From: a virus
Virus record (IMG/VR): IMGVR_UViG_3300048014_000023
Span: 1-56,150 of that record
DNA length: 56,150 nt
Direction: 5' to 3' (one strand)
The position numbers and the translations under genes are program-made. Positions 48,113 to 55,567 of the stretch are shown piece after piece. Numbering within the stretch: the stretch's first letter is position 1; every line of letters starts with the position of its first letter. Below the pieces are notes generated by a model. It did not search any database. It was not told the origin of the DNA and worked only from the letters and a program-made list of their open reading frames with translations.

Positions 48113-48610
48113 ATGAAATACGATATATTATTAATTGGTGACGTAGACGAAGATCTCTTGAAAACTTTTGTTGAGTTTCTCATCGAAGCCGAAAAAACCA
48201 GGGCTAAGAAAGAGTTGAAGGTACTGCTGAGCTCTAGCGGCGGAGATGCCCACGTAGCCATGGCTTTTTATGACGTCATCAAGTCTTCTAACTTAAAGAT
48301 GTCTGTCATTGGAACAGGCATAGTAGCGAGTGCTGCGAGCCTAATCTTTATGGCTTTTAAAGAGAGGTACATGACTCAAAACGCCTACTTCATGGTACAC
48401 GAAGACAGCATCAGCGGGCTTGAAGGAGCCAAGGTAAGCCAGATAGAAAAAGAAGCACAGCATGCCAGACGCATCGAAGATCTCTGGACGACACTTTTTC
48501 CCGAAACTCAAAAATTAAATTATCTTGACTGGGCATATTTGCACAGAGAAGAAACTTATTTCAATGCAGAAGAGTGCCTAGCACACGGTATAATTAAGGG
48601 GATAGTATGA
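48113..48610 (+). CDS. second ClpP-like serine protease (no signal peptide)
   Basis: The 165-residue protein starts behind AAGGGGGAATC. It has the ClpP-like order LLSSSGGDAHVAMAFYDVI (39-57), GTGIVASAASLIFMAF (67-82; Ser73 is the likely nucleophile), YFMVHE (92-97; His96) and REETYFNAEECLAHGIIKGI. The third catalytic acid is unclear: a Glu lies where ClpP has Asp. It lacks a signal, so it should be cytoplasmic, unlike the protein at 45696. Phage ClpP-like proteins often act as prohead proteases, but this gene is far from the head genes. Confidence 0.7.
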   Translation: MKYDILLIGDVDEDLLKTFVEFLIEAEKTRAKKELKVLLSSSGGDAHVAMAFYDVIKSSNLKMSVIGTGIVASAASLIFMAFKERYMTQNAYFMVHEDSISGLEGAKVSQIEKEAQHARRIEDLWTTLFPETQKLNYLDWAYLHREETYFNAEECLAHGIIKGIV

Positions 48611-48684
48611 TTACATTACTAGCTTTGTTGATATTTTCTATAGTAGGATTAGTATTTGTAGACATTATTATGGAGGACAAATGA
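48607..48684 (+). CDS. 25-residue membrane peptide
   Basis: It begins in an ATGA overlap with the ClpP-like gene. The sequence is a single hydrophobic helix (TLLALLIFSIVGLVFVDII) and a short MEDK tail. It is the first of three consecutive overlapping membrane genes. Confidence 0.45.
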   Translation: MITLLALLIFSIVGLVFVDIIMEDK

Positions 48685-48791
48685 TCGAATGGTTGGTTAT
48701 TCCTTTTTTAGCTGTTATTTTGTTCTTACTTCTTGTTATAGTTATACTTGCTTGTATTACTATTATTAAAGATTTTTGGAGGGATTTATGA
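48681..48791 (+). CDS. 36-residue membrane peptide
   Basis: ATG 48681 overlaps the previous stop (ATGA) behind GGAGGACAA. Almost the whole peptide is hydrophobic (LVIPFLAVILFLLLVIVILA), ending in KDFWRDL. It could be a holin-like or micro-membrane protein; function unknown. Confidence 0.5.
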   Translation: MIEWLVIPFLAVILFLLLVIVILACITIIKDFWRDL

Positions 48792-49261
48792 CCTTACCAA
48801 CCATTACGATTACTAGTAAACAAAAATACATCATAGCAGGAACTTTGATAGTAGTAGCCTTTATAGGCGGCAGGTATTCATCTCAGAAGCCTGACGTCCA
48901 CACCGTGACTCAAACGGCTGACGTTAAGAAAGTCAACGATCAAAAAGACACGCACACGCAAACGACGATTACGACAGTCAAGACTCCAGATGGAACCGTC
49001 AAGACCGTAGAGCAGATCAATCAGGTGGCAGACGAGGACACTAAAGTCGAAGATACGAAGCAGGTAAAGGTCGATCAAACGATCACCTCAGTAAAGGCTA
49101 AGAACAACATATCCGCCTTGGTGTCAAACGATTTTAGCGACGGAGTATTGAAACCTTCCTATGGCGTATCGTTTCAGCGCGAGTTGATAGGACCGGTAAC
49201 CGTTGGAGCATTTGGTTTGACGAGCGGGGTACTAGGATTATCAATCGGCATCAACTTTTGA
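48788..49261 (+). CDS. membrane-anchored periplasmic protein, spanin-like candidate
   Basis: ATG 48788 behind TTGGAGGGATTT gives 157 residues. A short cytoplasmic start (TLPTITITSKQK) is followed by one transmembrane helix (YIIAGTLIVVAFIGG), a long Thr/Lys/Asp-rich stalk (about 35-105), and a beta-rich C-terminus (GPVTVGAFGLTSGVLGLSIG). Such N-in, C-out topology resembles inner-membrane spanins, though the C-terminal beta strands are atypical. It is linked by ATGA to two membrane peptides. Confidence 0.5.
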   Translation: MTLPTITITSKQKYIIAGTLIVVAFIGGRYSSQKPDVHTVTQTADVKKVNDQKDTHTQTTITTVKTPDGTVKTVEQINQVADEDTKVEDTKQVKVDQTITSVKAKNNISALVSNDFSDGVLKPSYGVSFQRELIGPVTVGAFGLTSGVLGLSIGINF

Positions 49262-49268
49262 GGTTAAC

Positions 49269-49439
49269 GTGGCGTTAGACGACATCCCTAAGGATCAGCT
49301 AGAAAAATTGATAGAAGAAGCAAAGAGACTTTCCAAGGAATGGGGATAACCTACCTACATAGTTAGAGACACTGACACTGGGGAACTTTACATAGTGGGC
49401 GAATCCCAGATAAGCAAAGACCCACCACAGGTGCACTGA
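49269..49439 (+). pseudogene. small gene interrupted by an in-frame TAA
   Basis: GTG 49269 behind GAGGTTAAC opens 26 codons (ALDDIPKDQLEKLIEEAKRL...) that end at TAA 49347-49349. The same frame then continues with 29 coding-like residues (PTYIVRDTDTGELYIVGESQ...) to TGA 49437-49439, which overlaps the next start. The two parts look like one helix-plus-strands protein split by a nonsense codon. Readthrough, or a true 26-residue gene followed by untranslated sequence, are the alternatives. Confidence 0.4.
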
Positions 49440-49843
49440 TGAGCTTTAAAGAGTTATGCAAGAACTTAGAAAGTAAAATTAAGAACAGCTACGAGCAAGG
49501 TGTGACAATACCTGACGCAGAGTTGTTAGCTGCAGAGTTCCTCGCTGCGCAAATTAAGGTGTCAGAAGAGTTGAAGGTAGCAGACCTTGACGCGAGGATG
49601 CGCAAGTCAGGTGTCAAGGCAGTTCGAGCAGCGATTTACATGGAAGCCGCGACTAAAGATCAAAAAAAGCCTAGCGACGTCTTACTAGCAGCGATGGTAG
49701 ACATGAATCAGGTAGTACAGAGCGAGCAAGACGACTTAGATAAGGCAGAAGTAGAGAGAGACGATTTAGAACGGTATTACTCGATATTTCAACAAGCACA
49801 CATATATTTTCGCGGCATAGCTAAGGGGAACTTCGGTGGCTAA
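49439..49843 (+). CDS. helical protein coupled to the recombinase gene
   Basis: The 134-residue protein is helical with an acidic tail (VQSEQDDLDKAEVERDDLER) and a conserved-looking RMRKSGVKAVRAAIYMEAA segment. It overlaps the RecA-like gene by 8 bases. The context suggests a recombination accessory factor such as a mediator; no motif supports it directly. Confidence 0.55.
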   Translation: MSFKELCKNLESKIKNSYEQGVTIPDAELLAAEFLAAQIKVSEELKVADLDARMRKSGVKAVRAAIYMEAATKDQKKPSDVLLAAMVDMNQVVQSEQDDLDKAEVERDDLERYYSIFQQAHIYFRGIAKGNFGG

Positions 49844-50741
49844 GTTTGACATCCAAGGAATAGTATCTGACGTTCAAAAGCTTTACGCTAAGGACAACAA
49901 GTCAAAATCTATGATTACTACCGGAGCAGCACTCCGGAAAGAATATACGGACAAAGACGGCGTCCCAGTCCCAGCAGGCAGCCCATTGAGAGAGTTGGTA
50001 GGGCTTCCTTGCGTACCGTACAACAAGATCATACAGATAGCAGGACCTCCAGATTCAGGCAAGAGCACCTGCGCAGGGCAGTTAATGGCTGCAGCTCAAA
50101 AAGCCGGCAACGTCGTCATTTTGTGGGACAGCGAGCAAAAGTTTGACTCTAAGAGATTTCAAGACAAATTTGGCGGAAGCGTGGCCGACATCTTGATAGT
50201 ACAGACAAACGAGATTCTTCAAGGTGGCGAGAAAGTCAGAAAGCTAGCCATCGCCGTAAAAGACAGATACCCAGACGCGAAGATCCTCATAGTATGGGAT
50301 AGCGTCGGCGGCAGCCAAGCTCGTGGAGCAGCAGAGCGCGAACTAGACGACGAGAAGCACGGTCAGCCAGGACAAGACGCCAAAGAAAACGGCGCGGTCA
50401 TGAAGATGATCGTAGGACTTATTAACAAATATCCAGACAGCGTAGCAACGGTCCTTATTAACCAGGTGTACGCTAAGATCGGATTTATGCAGCACGGTAA
50501 CGCTGAATCCGGCGGTAAGAAGATTGAATTTCACTCGTCTCTCATCATTCAGTTAAAACAGATAAAAGTCTTAAAAAAGACAGTTAAAGGCCAAATTGTT
50601 AAATACGGTATCGTTTCTAGAGCACTTATGAAGAAGAACCATTTGTCTCAATCCGAGACTTCTCTTCATCAGCTAGATTTTGAGATTACGGCAAACGGTG
50701 CTAGAGTAAGTGATGATCAAGGCGAAGACGACGATGAATAA
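49836..50741 (+). CDS. RecA-like recombinase
   Basis: The 301-residue protein starts at GTG 49836. Walker A is GPPDSGKST at 70-78 and Walker B is ILIVWDSVGG (150-159, Asp155). A KENGAVMKMIVGLINKYP segment precedes VATVLINQVYAKIGF (central strand and L2-like region). The tail is acidic (DDQGEDDDE). It is shorter than E. coli RecA and closer in length to phage UvsX-type or Sak4-like proteins. It would promote strand exchange in phage recombination-dependent replication, together with the SbcCD-like pair and endonuclease VII downstream. Confidence 0.85.
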   Translation: MAKFDIQGIVSDVQKLYAKDNKSKSMITTGAALRKEYTDKDGVPVPAGSPLRELVGLPCVPYNKIIQIAGPPDSGKSTCAGQLMAAAQKAGNVVILWDSEQKFDSKRFQDKFGGSVADILIVQTNEILQGGEKVRKLAIAVKDRYPDAKILIVWDSVGGSQARGAAERELDDEKHGQPGQDAKENGAVMKMIVGLINKYPDSVATVLINQVYAKIGFMQHGNAESGGKKIEFHSSLIIQLKQIKVLKKTVKGQIVKYGIVSRALMKKNHLSQSETSLHQLDFEITANGARVSDDQGEDDDE

Positions 50742-51732
50742 CCCGATAGCCGTCATAATATCCGATGTACATTATAGCGTAAATACTCTCGATTTAGCAG
50801 ACGCTGCAATGAACATGGCTATTGAAAAGGCTAACGACTTAGAAGTTCCATTGATAGTATCAGGAGATTTGCACGACACCAAGGCAAACATGCGGGCAGA
50901 GTGCGTAAACGCCATGCTAAAGACTTTCAAGAAAGCCGCGTCTAAGCCCTTAGTATTAGTTGGTAATCATGACAGAATCAATGAAAAAAACGAAGAGCAT
51001 TCGCTTAATTTTTTAAATGACGTGGCTAACTTAATAAACAAAGAAGCCGTAGTAGAGTTACAAGGAAAAATCATTGATATTGTTAACTACAATCACGACG
51101 TCGAAGCGTTGAGAAGCTATCTTAAAAAACTTCCAGCAGGGTCATTCTTAATAATGCACCAGGGGCTTCTGAATTCTGAAGCAGGTGAATACATACAAGA
51201 TCACAGCGCGCTTAGCCACGACGACGTAAAAGATTTTAAAGTAATATCTGGGCACTACCACAAGAGGCAGCACCTAAAGACGGGGCCAAGCGGCTACTGG
51301 AATTACGTAGGAAACCCGTACACTCTCAACTTTGGCGAAGCTTACGATCCAGAAAAAGGATTTTTAATCTTATGCGAAGACGAAGGACTCGAGTTTGTTC
51401 CTACAAAACTACGAAAACATGTCGTCATTAAATACGACCTTGAGACAAAAGAAGCAGAGTGGTCGTCTGGGCCAACCTACAGTAAAGATTTGATCTGGTT
51501 AAAGGTGAGCGGACCAAATTCAAAGTTAAAAAAATTAGATAAAGAAAAGTTGTGCAGTGACATTGGAATTCTAAGAAATTGCAGGTTTGATTTAATTCCT
51601 ACGGACAAACAATCCTCAGTGTCAATCGATGCCAGCGTAACAAAAGAAAAGTTTTTAGATAAAGTCATAGACGCAGAACCTTTAGACCAAGAAAAAAAAG
51701 AACACCTCAAGAAGTTGTGGAGAAACCTTTGA
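50734..51732 (+). CDS. SbcD-like metallophosphoesterase (Mre11 family)
   Basis: ATG 50734 gives 332 residues; a GTG at 50710 would add eight. All calcineurin-like nuclease motifs are present: SDVHY (Asp11, His13), GDLHD (Asp45), GNHD (77-80, with Asn78 and His79), HQG (His142) and GHYH (173-176). It is the nuclease partner of the SbcC-like ATPase in the next gene, with which it shares a TTGA junction. Phage homologues (T4 gp47 type) process DNA ends for recombination. Confidence 0.9.
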   Translation: MNNPIAVIISDVHYSVNTLDLADAAMNMAIEKANDLEVPLIVSGDLHDTKANMRAECVNAMLKTFKKAASKPLVLVGNHDRINEKNEEHSLNFLNDVANLINKEAVVELQGKIIDIVNYNHDVEALRSYLKKLPAGSFLIMHQGLLNSEAGEYIQDHSALSHDDVKDFKVISGHYHKRQHLKTGPSGYWNYVGNPYTLNFGEAYDPEKGFLILCEDEGLEFVPTKLRKHVVIKYDLETKEAEWSSGPTYSKDLIWLKVSGPNSKLKKLDKEKLCSDIGILRNCRFDLIPTDKQSSVSIDASVTKEKFLDKVIDAEPLDQEKKEHLKKLWRNL

Positions 51733-53438
51733 AAATTTTATGGGCAAAGGCTAAAAACTTTGGCAGCTACGAAGAGCTTTACCTAGATTTTACTAGCATG
51801 GGGTTTCGCTTAATAGAAGGCCCTACAGGGTCAGGTAAGAGCACATTGTGCGATGTCATCCCCTGGGTGTTATTTGGCAAGACAGCTAAGAACGGTTTGG
51901 CAGACGACGTTTTACCTTGGGGGCAAAAGGTTGACACGACTGTAGAAATGTGCGTACAAAAAGACGACAAAGAATTATTAGTAAAAAGGGTGAGAGGAAA
52001 AAAGTCCGACCTTTACATTCAGGTAGACGACAAAGTCTTGAGAGGCAAGGATAATAACGACACCCAGGACTTAATTAACAGAACACTTGGTATGACTATA
52101 GAGTTTTACTTGGCCGGCAGCTATTACCACGAATTTTCCCAGACCGCTCAATTCTTTACTACGTCTGCTAAAAACAGACGGGTAATATGCGAGCAGATAG
52201 TAGACTTGTCCCTTAGCGTATTACTCCAAGAAAAGTTAGCCGAAGAATTGAAGTTGACTAACAAAGACCTAGAAGGCGTAGAAACTCTAGTCAATAAGTC
52301 AGAATCTGAGTTGAGTTTCATCAGTTCCGCCTTGGTTAATAATCAGAAAAAAGCCAGGCAGTGGAGAGATGAGCATCAAGAAAAAATACTGAGCCTCAGG
52401 GCTAAGCAAGATAACTGGGCTCTAGAGCATTTAGCTGCCGTAACGACTCTCCAAGAAAACTATGACAAGTTTGAAACTCAAACTGCCGTAGACATGAAGA
52501 AAGCCGAGCAGCAACTCTATGACGTTTACGATCTATTAGAGAAAGAGACGACTTCAGAAAGTCTGATAAGAGAAACTCTTTCCGCCATAGTTAAGAAAGA
52601 CAACTTTTGCCCTACTTGCGGACAAGTCTGTAAGACTGATGAGCACAAGAAAGAAGAAGAGCTTAAGATAAAGCTCAACAACTGCGACTGGAACATAAAT
52701 AAGCTTACAGAAACATGCGCATCATTGGAACAAAAGATAAAGACTTTGCAAAATTCCGTAAATCCTTTTAAATCAAGCTTAGAATTTAAAAAAGCCGAGA
52801 AAAATACTTACGGTGAGCAGGCAGCCGACCTTATGAAAGTCGAAAACCCTTTTGCCGACCTAATAAGAGAAGCAAAAGACAGTCAACAATCCTTGAAAGA
52901 TCATTTAAATTTTTTATACAAAGAACAAGAAGAGTTGGCTGACCAGGTAAACGACCTAGAAACTCTAAAAGAAATTTTCGTAAAGTTTAGGGCAGAATTA
53001 ATAAAGTTTGCAGTGTCTTCGATTGAACAAAAAACCAATGAATTCGTGAGACAGTATTTTAGCTCAGAGTTTACCGTAAACCTATCGGTAGAAAAAGCCG
53101 ACGCTATTGATATAGAAATATACAAAGACGGAAACATCTGTTCTTATTCTCAGTTGTCAAAAGGTCAGAGAGGAATATTAAAACTGTGTTTTTCAACCGC
53201 CGTTATGGAAATAGTAAAAACCAACTCAGGTAATAGCATACCCGTATTATTTTACGACGAAGCCTTAGACGGATTAGATGAGACTTTTAAGATGCAAGCC
53301 GTGAAGATGCTAGAAGCTCAGTCGATTAAGTACGATTCATTGTTCTTAGTAGACCACTCAGAAGCAGTTAAAGCGCAAGTAACAGATAAAATCACCGTTA
53401 AGTACAGCAAAGGACACAGTAGGATATGCCAGCACTGA
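51729..53438 (+). CDS. SbcC-like ATPase (Rad50 family)
   Basis: TTG 51729 behind GGAGAAACC gives 569 residues; a GTG at 51717 lacks a good ribosome site. Walker A is GPTGSGKST (31-39). A coiled coil with a zinc hook CPTC (294-297) divides the protein, and QLSKGQRG (475-482) is the ABC signature. Walker B is FYDEALDGLD (Asp510, Glu511). It is shorter than E. coli SbcC (about 1050), so the coiled-coil arms are short, as in T4 gp46. It works with the preceding nuclease. Confidence 0.92.
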   Translation: MKILWAKAKNFGSYEELYLDFTSMGFRLIEGPTGSGKSTLCDVIPWVLFGKTAKNGLADDVLPWGQKVDTTVEMCVQKDDKELLVKRVRGKKSDLYIQVDDKVLRGKDNNDTQDLINRTLGMTIEFYLAGSYYHEFSQTAQFFTTSAKNRRVICEQIVDLSLSVLLQEKLAEELKLTNKDLEGVETLVNKSESELSFISSALVNNQKKARQWRDEHQEKILSLRAKQDNWALEHLAAVTTLQENYDKFETQTAVDMKKAEQQLYDVYDLLEKETTSESLIRETLSAIVKKDNFCPTCGQVCKTDEHKKEEELKIKLNNCDWNINKLTETCASLEQKIKTLQNSVNPFKSSLEFKKAEKNTYGEQAADLMKVENPFADLIREAKDSQQSLKDHLNFLYKEQEELADQVNDLETLKEIFVKFRAELIKFAVSSIEQKTNEFVRQYFSSEFTVNLSVEKADAIDIEIYKDGNICSYSQLSKGQRGILKLCFSTAVMEIVKTNSGNSIPVLFYDEALDGLDETFKMQAVKMLEAQSIKYDSLFLVDHSEAVKAQVTDKITVKYSKGHSRICQH

Positions 53439-53746
53439 ACAAGCTCTATACTAAGAAGCAGATCGACAACATGCGGAAAGATTTGATAGAAAAGCACGGC
53501 AACAAATGTGCTTTGTGCATGAAGCCTAGAGAAATGTTTAAGATGAATTTAGCAGTCGATCATTCGCACACATCTGGTAAAATACGCGGTCTTCTTTGTT
53601 ATCATTGCAACCGATTTCAAGTAGGAAGGCTTACTTTAAAAAAAGCCATACCTATCTTTGAATATTTGATAAAATACGAAGGAGGAGAAGAATTATGTCA
53701 GAAATATGGAAAGATGTTGTTGGATTTGAAGGAAAATATAAAGTAA
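53426..53746 (+). CDS. recombination endonuclease VII-like
   Basis: The 106-residue protein overlaps the SbcC-like gene by 13 bases. CALCMKP (Cys28, Cys31), AVDHSHTSGKIRGLLCYHCN (43-62: Asp45, His46, His48, Cys58, Cys61, Asn62) form the His-Me finger and zinc site of endonuclease VII. It resolves branched recombination and packaging intermediates. It is shorter than T4 gp49 (157 residues). Its last 17 codons overlap the start of a homing endonuclease gene, which may have replaced its original C-terminus. Confidence 0.85.
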   Translation: MPALNKLYTKKQIDNMRKDLIEKHGNKCALCMKPREMFKMNLAVDHSHTSGKIRGLLCYHCNRFQVGRLTLKKAIPIFEYLIKYEGGEELCQKYGKMLLDLKENIK

Positions 53747-54150
53747 GTAATTTAGGCAGAGTTTACAGCGTCATAAAAAATAAAATATTGTCACCAAACG
53801 ATAATGGTAAAGGTTATTTATCTGTTTTATTAACAACTAAAAACAGAAGGTACATTCATAGATTAGTAGCTGAAGCTTTTTTTGAGTTTAAAGGGCTAGA
53901 AGTTAATCATAAAAACTTAAACAAAAAAGACAACTCATTTGATAATTTAGAATGGATTACAAGAAAAGGTAATCAAAATCATATGGTTTTAAATGGAAAA
54001 CACAATAAAGCAAAGTTAACGCTACAACAAGCACAAGAAATAAGAGAATTACTTTTACTTGGGGTTAATTGTAAAGATTTAGCAAAAAAATTTAAAGTAA
54101 CAAAAACAACCATATACAGTATAAAAACAAGAAAGAGTTGGAATCAATGA
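53695..54150 (+). CDS. HNH homing endonuclease (NUMOD4-HNH)
   Basis: The 151-residue protein starts behind GGAGGAGAAGAATT. It begins MSEIWKDVVGFEGKYKVSNL, the NUMOD4 DNA-binding motif, followed by an HNH domain (RRYIHRLVAEAFF; VNHKNLNKKDNSFDNLEWIT, with His55, Asn71-His72 and Asn84). A C-terminal HTH (LTLQQAQEIRELLLLGVNCK) completes it. Its base composition is clearly more AT-rich than the flanking genes, marking it as a mobile, selfish gene. It overlaps endonuclease VII by 52 bases. Confidence 0.9.
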   Translation: MSEIWKDVVGFEGKYKVSNLGRVYSVIKNKILSPNDNGKGYLSVLLTTKNRRYIHRLVAEAFFEFKGLEVNHKNLNKKDNSFDNLEWITRKGNQNHMVLNGKHNKAKLTLQQAQEIRELLLLGVNCKDLAKKFKVTKTTIYSIKTRKSWNQ

Positions 54151-54389
54151 AAGTAATAGGATGGTTAGGATCTATAATGTTGGCAACTTGCGGAGCGCCC
54201 CAAGCATGGAAGTCTTACAGGACTAAATCTTCAGGCGACATATCTTCGGCGTTTCTTTCTTTGTGGGCAGCAGGTGAGATATTTACCTTAATATACGTAG
54301 CGCCGACATTAAACTATCCGTTAATAGTTAATTACGTGTTCAATTTATTGTTCATAGGTGTGATAGTTAAGTACAAGGGGGGAAAATGA
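54147..54389 (+). CDS. PQ-loop (SemiSWEET-like) membrane protein
   Basis: ATG 54147, overlapping the upstream stop, gives 80 residues with three hydrophobic segments. The first holds the PQ motif GAPQAWKSYRTKSSGDIS (16-33), followed by SLWAAGEIFTLIYVA and then VNYVFNLLFIGVIV. Three helices with a P-Q in helix 1 is the SemiSWEET half-transporter plan. Those proteins dimerise and transport sugars or act as amino-acid exporters. No downstream partner indicates a substrate. Confidence 0.7.
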   Translation: MKVIGWLGSIMLATCGAPQAWKSYRTKSSGDISSAFLSLWAAGEIFTLIYVAPTLNYPLIVNYVFNLLFIGVIVKYKGGK

Positions 54390-55081
54390 AAAAAATAGTA
54401 TTAGCAATTCCTGATTTGCATTGCCCGTTTGAGCATAAAGATAGCCTTGCTTTTCTTAAAGCCGTAAAGAATATGTACAAGCCGACTGACATCGTCTGCT
54501 TGGGCGACGAAATTGACGCTCATGCCCTAGGCGATTACGATCACGATCCAGACGGCATGTCTGCAGGTCAAGAGCTAGAGAAGGCTATTGAGTCGCTCCA
54601 GCCGTTTTACAAGTTGTTTCCGAACGTAAAGGTGTGCACGTCCAACCACACGTCTCGCCCTTACAGACAGGCTTTTAAGCACGGCATACCGAGGGCGTTT
54701 CTTCGCGACTACGCCGAGTTCCTTTTAGCGCCAAAAGGTTGGTCTTGGGCTGATTCTTGGGAAGTCGACGGAGTGGTGTACGAGCACGGCGAAGGATTTT
54801 CAGGAGCAGCTGCAGCTATTAAATCTGCTCAGCAAAACATGCAGAGTACCGTAATAGGACACATCCACGCCTTTGCAGGTATTCAGTTTAGCGCCAATAG
54901 TAAACACTTGATATTTGGATTTAACGCCGGCTGTCTCATTGATAGACATGCTTACGCTTTTGCGTATGGAAAAAAGATTAAGTCAAAACCAATACTTGGA
55001 TGCGGCATAATCTCAGATGGCGTACCGACGTTTATACCTATGCTTTTAAACGGTAAGAGTCGATGGGTAGGAACTATTTGA
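54386..55081 (+). CDS. calcineurin-like phosphoesterase
   Basis: The 231-residue protein overlaps the previous gene by ATGA. Metal motifs are PDLHCPF (Asp10, His12), GDEIDAH (Asp41), SNHTSRPYR (Asn and His) and GHIHAF. It is distinct from the SbcD-like protein at 50734: shorter, no ATPase partner, with an NHTSRP rather than NHD motif. Phage members of this group act on nucleotides, RNA ends or phosphoproteins. The exact substrate is unknown. Confidence 0.8.
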   Translation: MKKIVLAIPDLHCPFEHKDSLAFLKAVKNMYKPTDIVCLGDEIDAHALGDYDHDPDGMSAGQELEKAIESLQPFYKLFPNVKVCTSNHTSRPYRQAFKHGIPRAFLRDYAEFLLAPKGWSWADSWEVDGVVYEHGEGFSGAAAAIKSAQQNMQSTVIGHIHAFAGIQFSANSKHLIFGFNAGCLIDRHAYAFAYGKKIKSKPILGCGIISDGVPTFIPMLLNGKSRWVGTI

Positions 55082-55090
55082 GACGCTAGT

Positions 55091-55119
55091 TTGCGCAGCT
55101 AACAATACTTTGATATACT
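55091..55119 (+). promoter_or_regulatory. promoter placing the start site at the lysin ATG
   Basis: TTGCGC (55091-55096) and TATACT (55114-55119) are 17 bases apart. The expected transcription start is about position 55126, the A of the lysin ATG. There is no ribosome site between them. Confidence 0.5.
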
Positions 55120-55125
55120 AGACCC

Positions 55126-55512
55126 ATGAATACAATCTGGGTCTTTTTTTTAATAACAAGTTCTCAGTACAATCTTCCTAAAGGACTCTTACCTGCATTG
55201 TGTTACGTAGAGTCGAACCACAAGGTAAACGCTGTTCATCACGACGACGGCAACGGAGACTCATTAGGGATATGCCAGATAAAGTTAGCTACCGCGCAGA
55301 GTTTAGGATTTAAAGGTACCGAAGAAGAGTTGATGAATCCTAAGACTAACATTCACTACGCAGGTAAATACTTGGCTAAGCAGTTAGTAAGGTACGACGG
55401 CTCGGTGAGGAAAGCAGTCATAGCTTACAATCAAGGAAGAGTAAAGACGTTGACTACTACTAAGTATCAAGTTAAGGTATTTAATAAGTGGAGGCAATAT
55501 TATGAAAATTAA
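55126..55512 (+). CDS. lytic transglycosylase-like lysin
   Basis: The 128-residue protein has a hydrophobic start (TIWVFFLITSS) that could be a signal-anchor, then a lysozyme-like SLT fold: LLPALCYVESNHKVNAVHHD with catalytic Glu29, GDSLGICQIKLATAQSLGF, and YLAKQLVRYDGSVRKAVIAYNQG. It would cleave peptidoglycan glycan strands at lysis or during entry. No upstream ATG exists before a TGA stop at 55111, and no Shine-Dalgarno is visible, so translation may be leaderless. Confidence 0.8.
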   Translation: MNTIWVFFLITSSQYNLPKGLLPALCYVESNHKVNAVHHDDGNGDSLGICQIKLATAQSLGFKGTEEELMNPKTNIHYAGKYLAKQLVRYDGSVRKAVIAYNQGRVKTLTTTKYQVKVFNKWRQYYEN

Positions 55513-55567
55513 AGAAATCCTTTTAGATCTAGATCCAGACGGCTATCCAGCAAGTCAGGAGGAATAA
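55502..55567 (+). CDS. 21-residue peptide between lysin and 55567
   Basis: ATG 55502, inside the lysin end, encodes 21 residues (KIKEILLDLDPDGYPASQEE) and stops in a TAATG overlap with the next gene. It also contains that gene's AGGAGGAATA ribosome site. It may only serve to couple translation. Confidence 0.3.
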   Translation: MKIKEILLDLDPDGYPASQEE

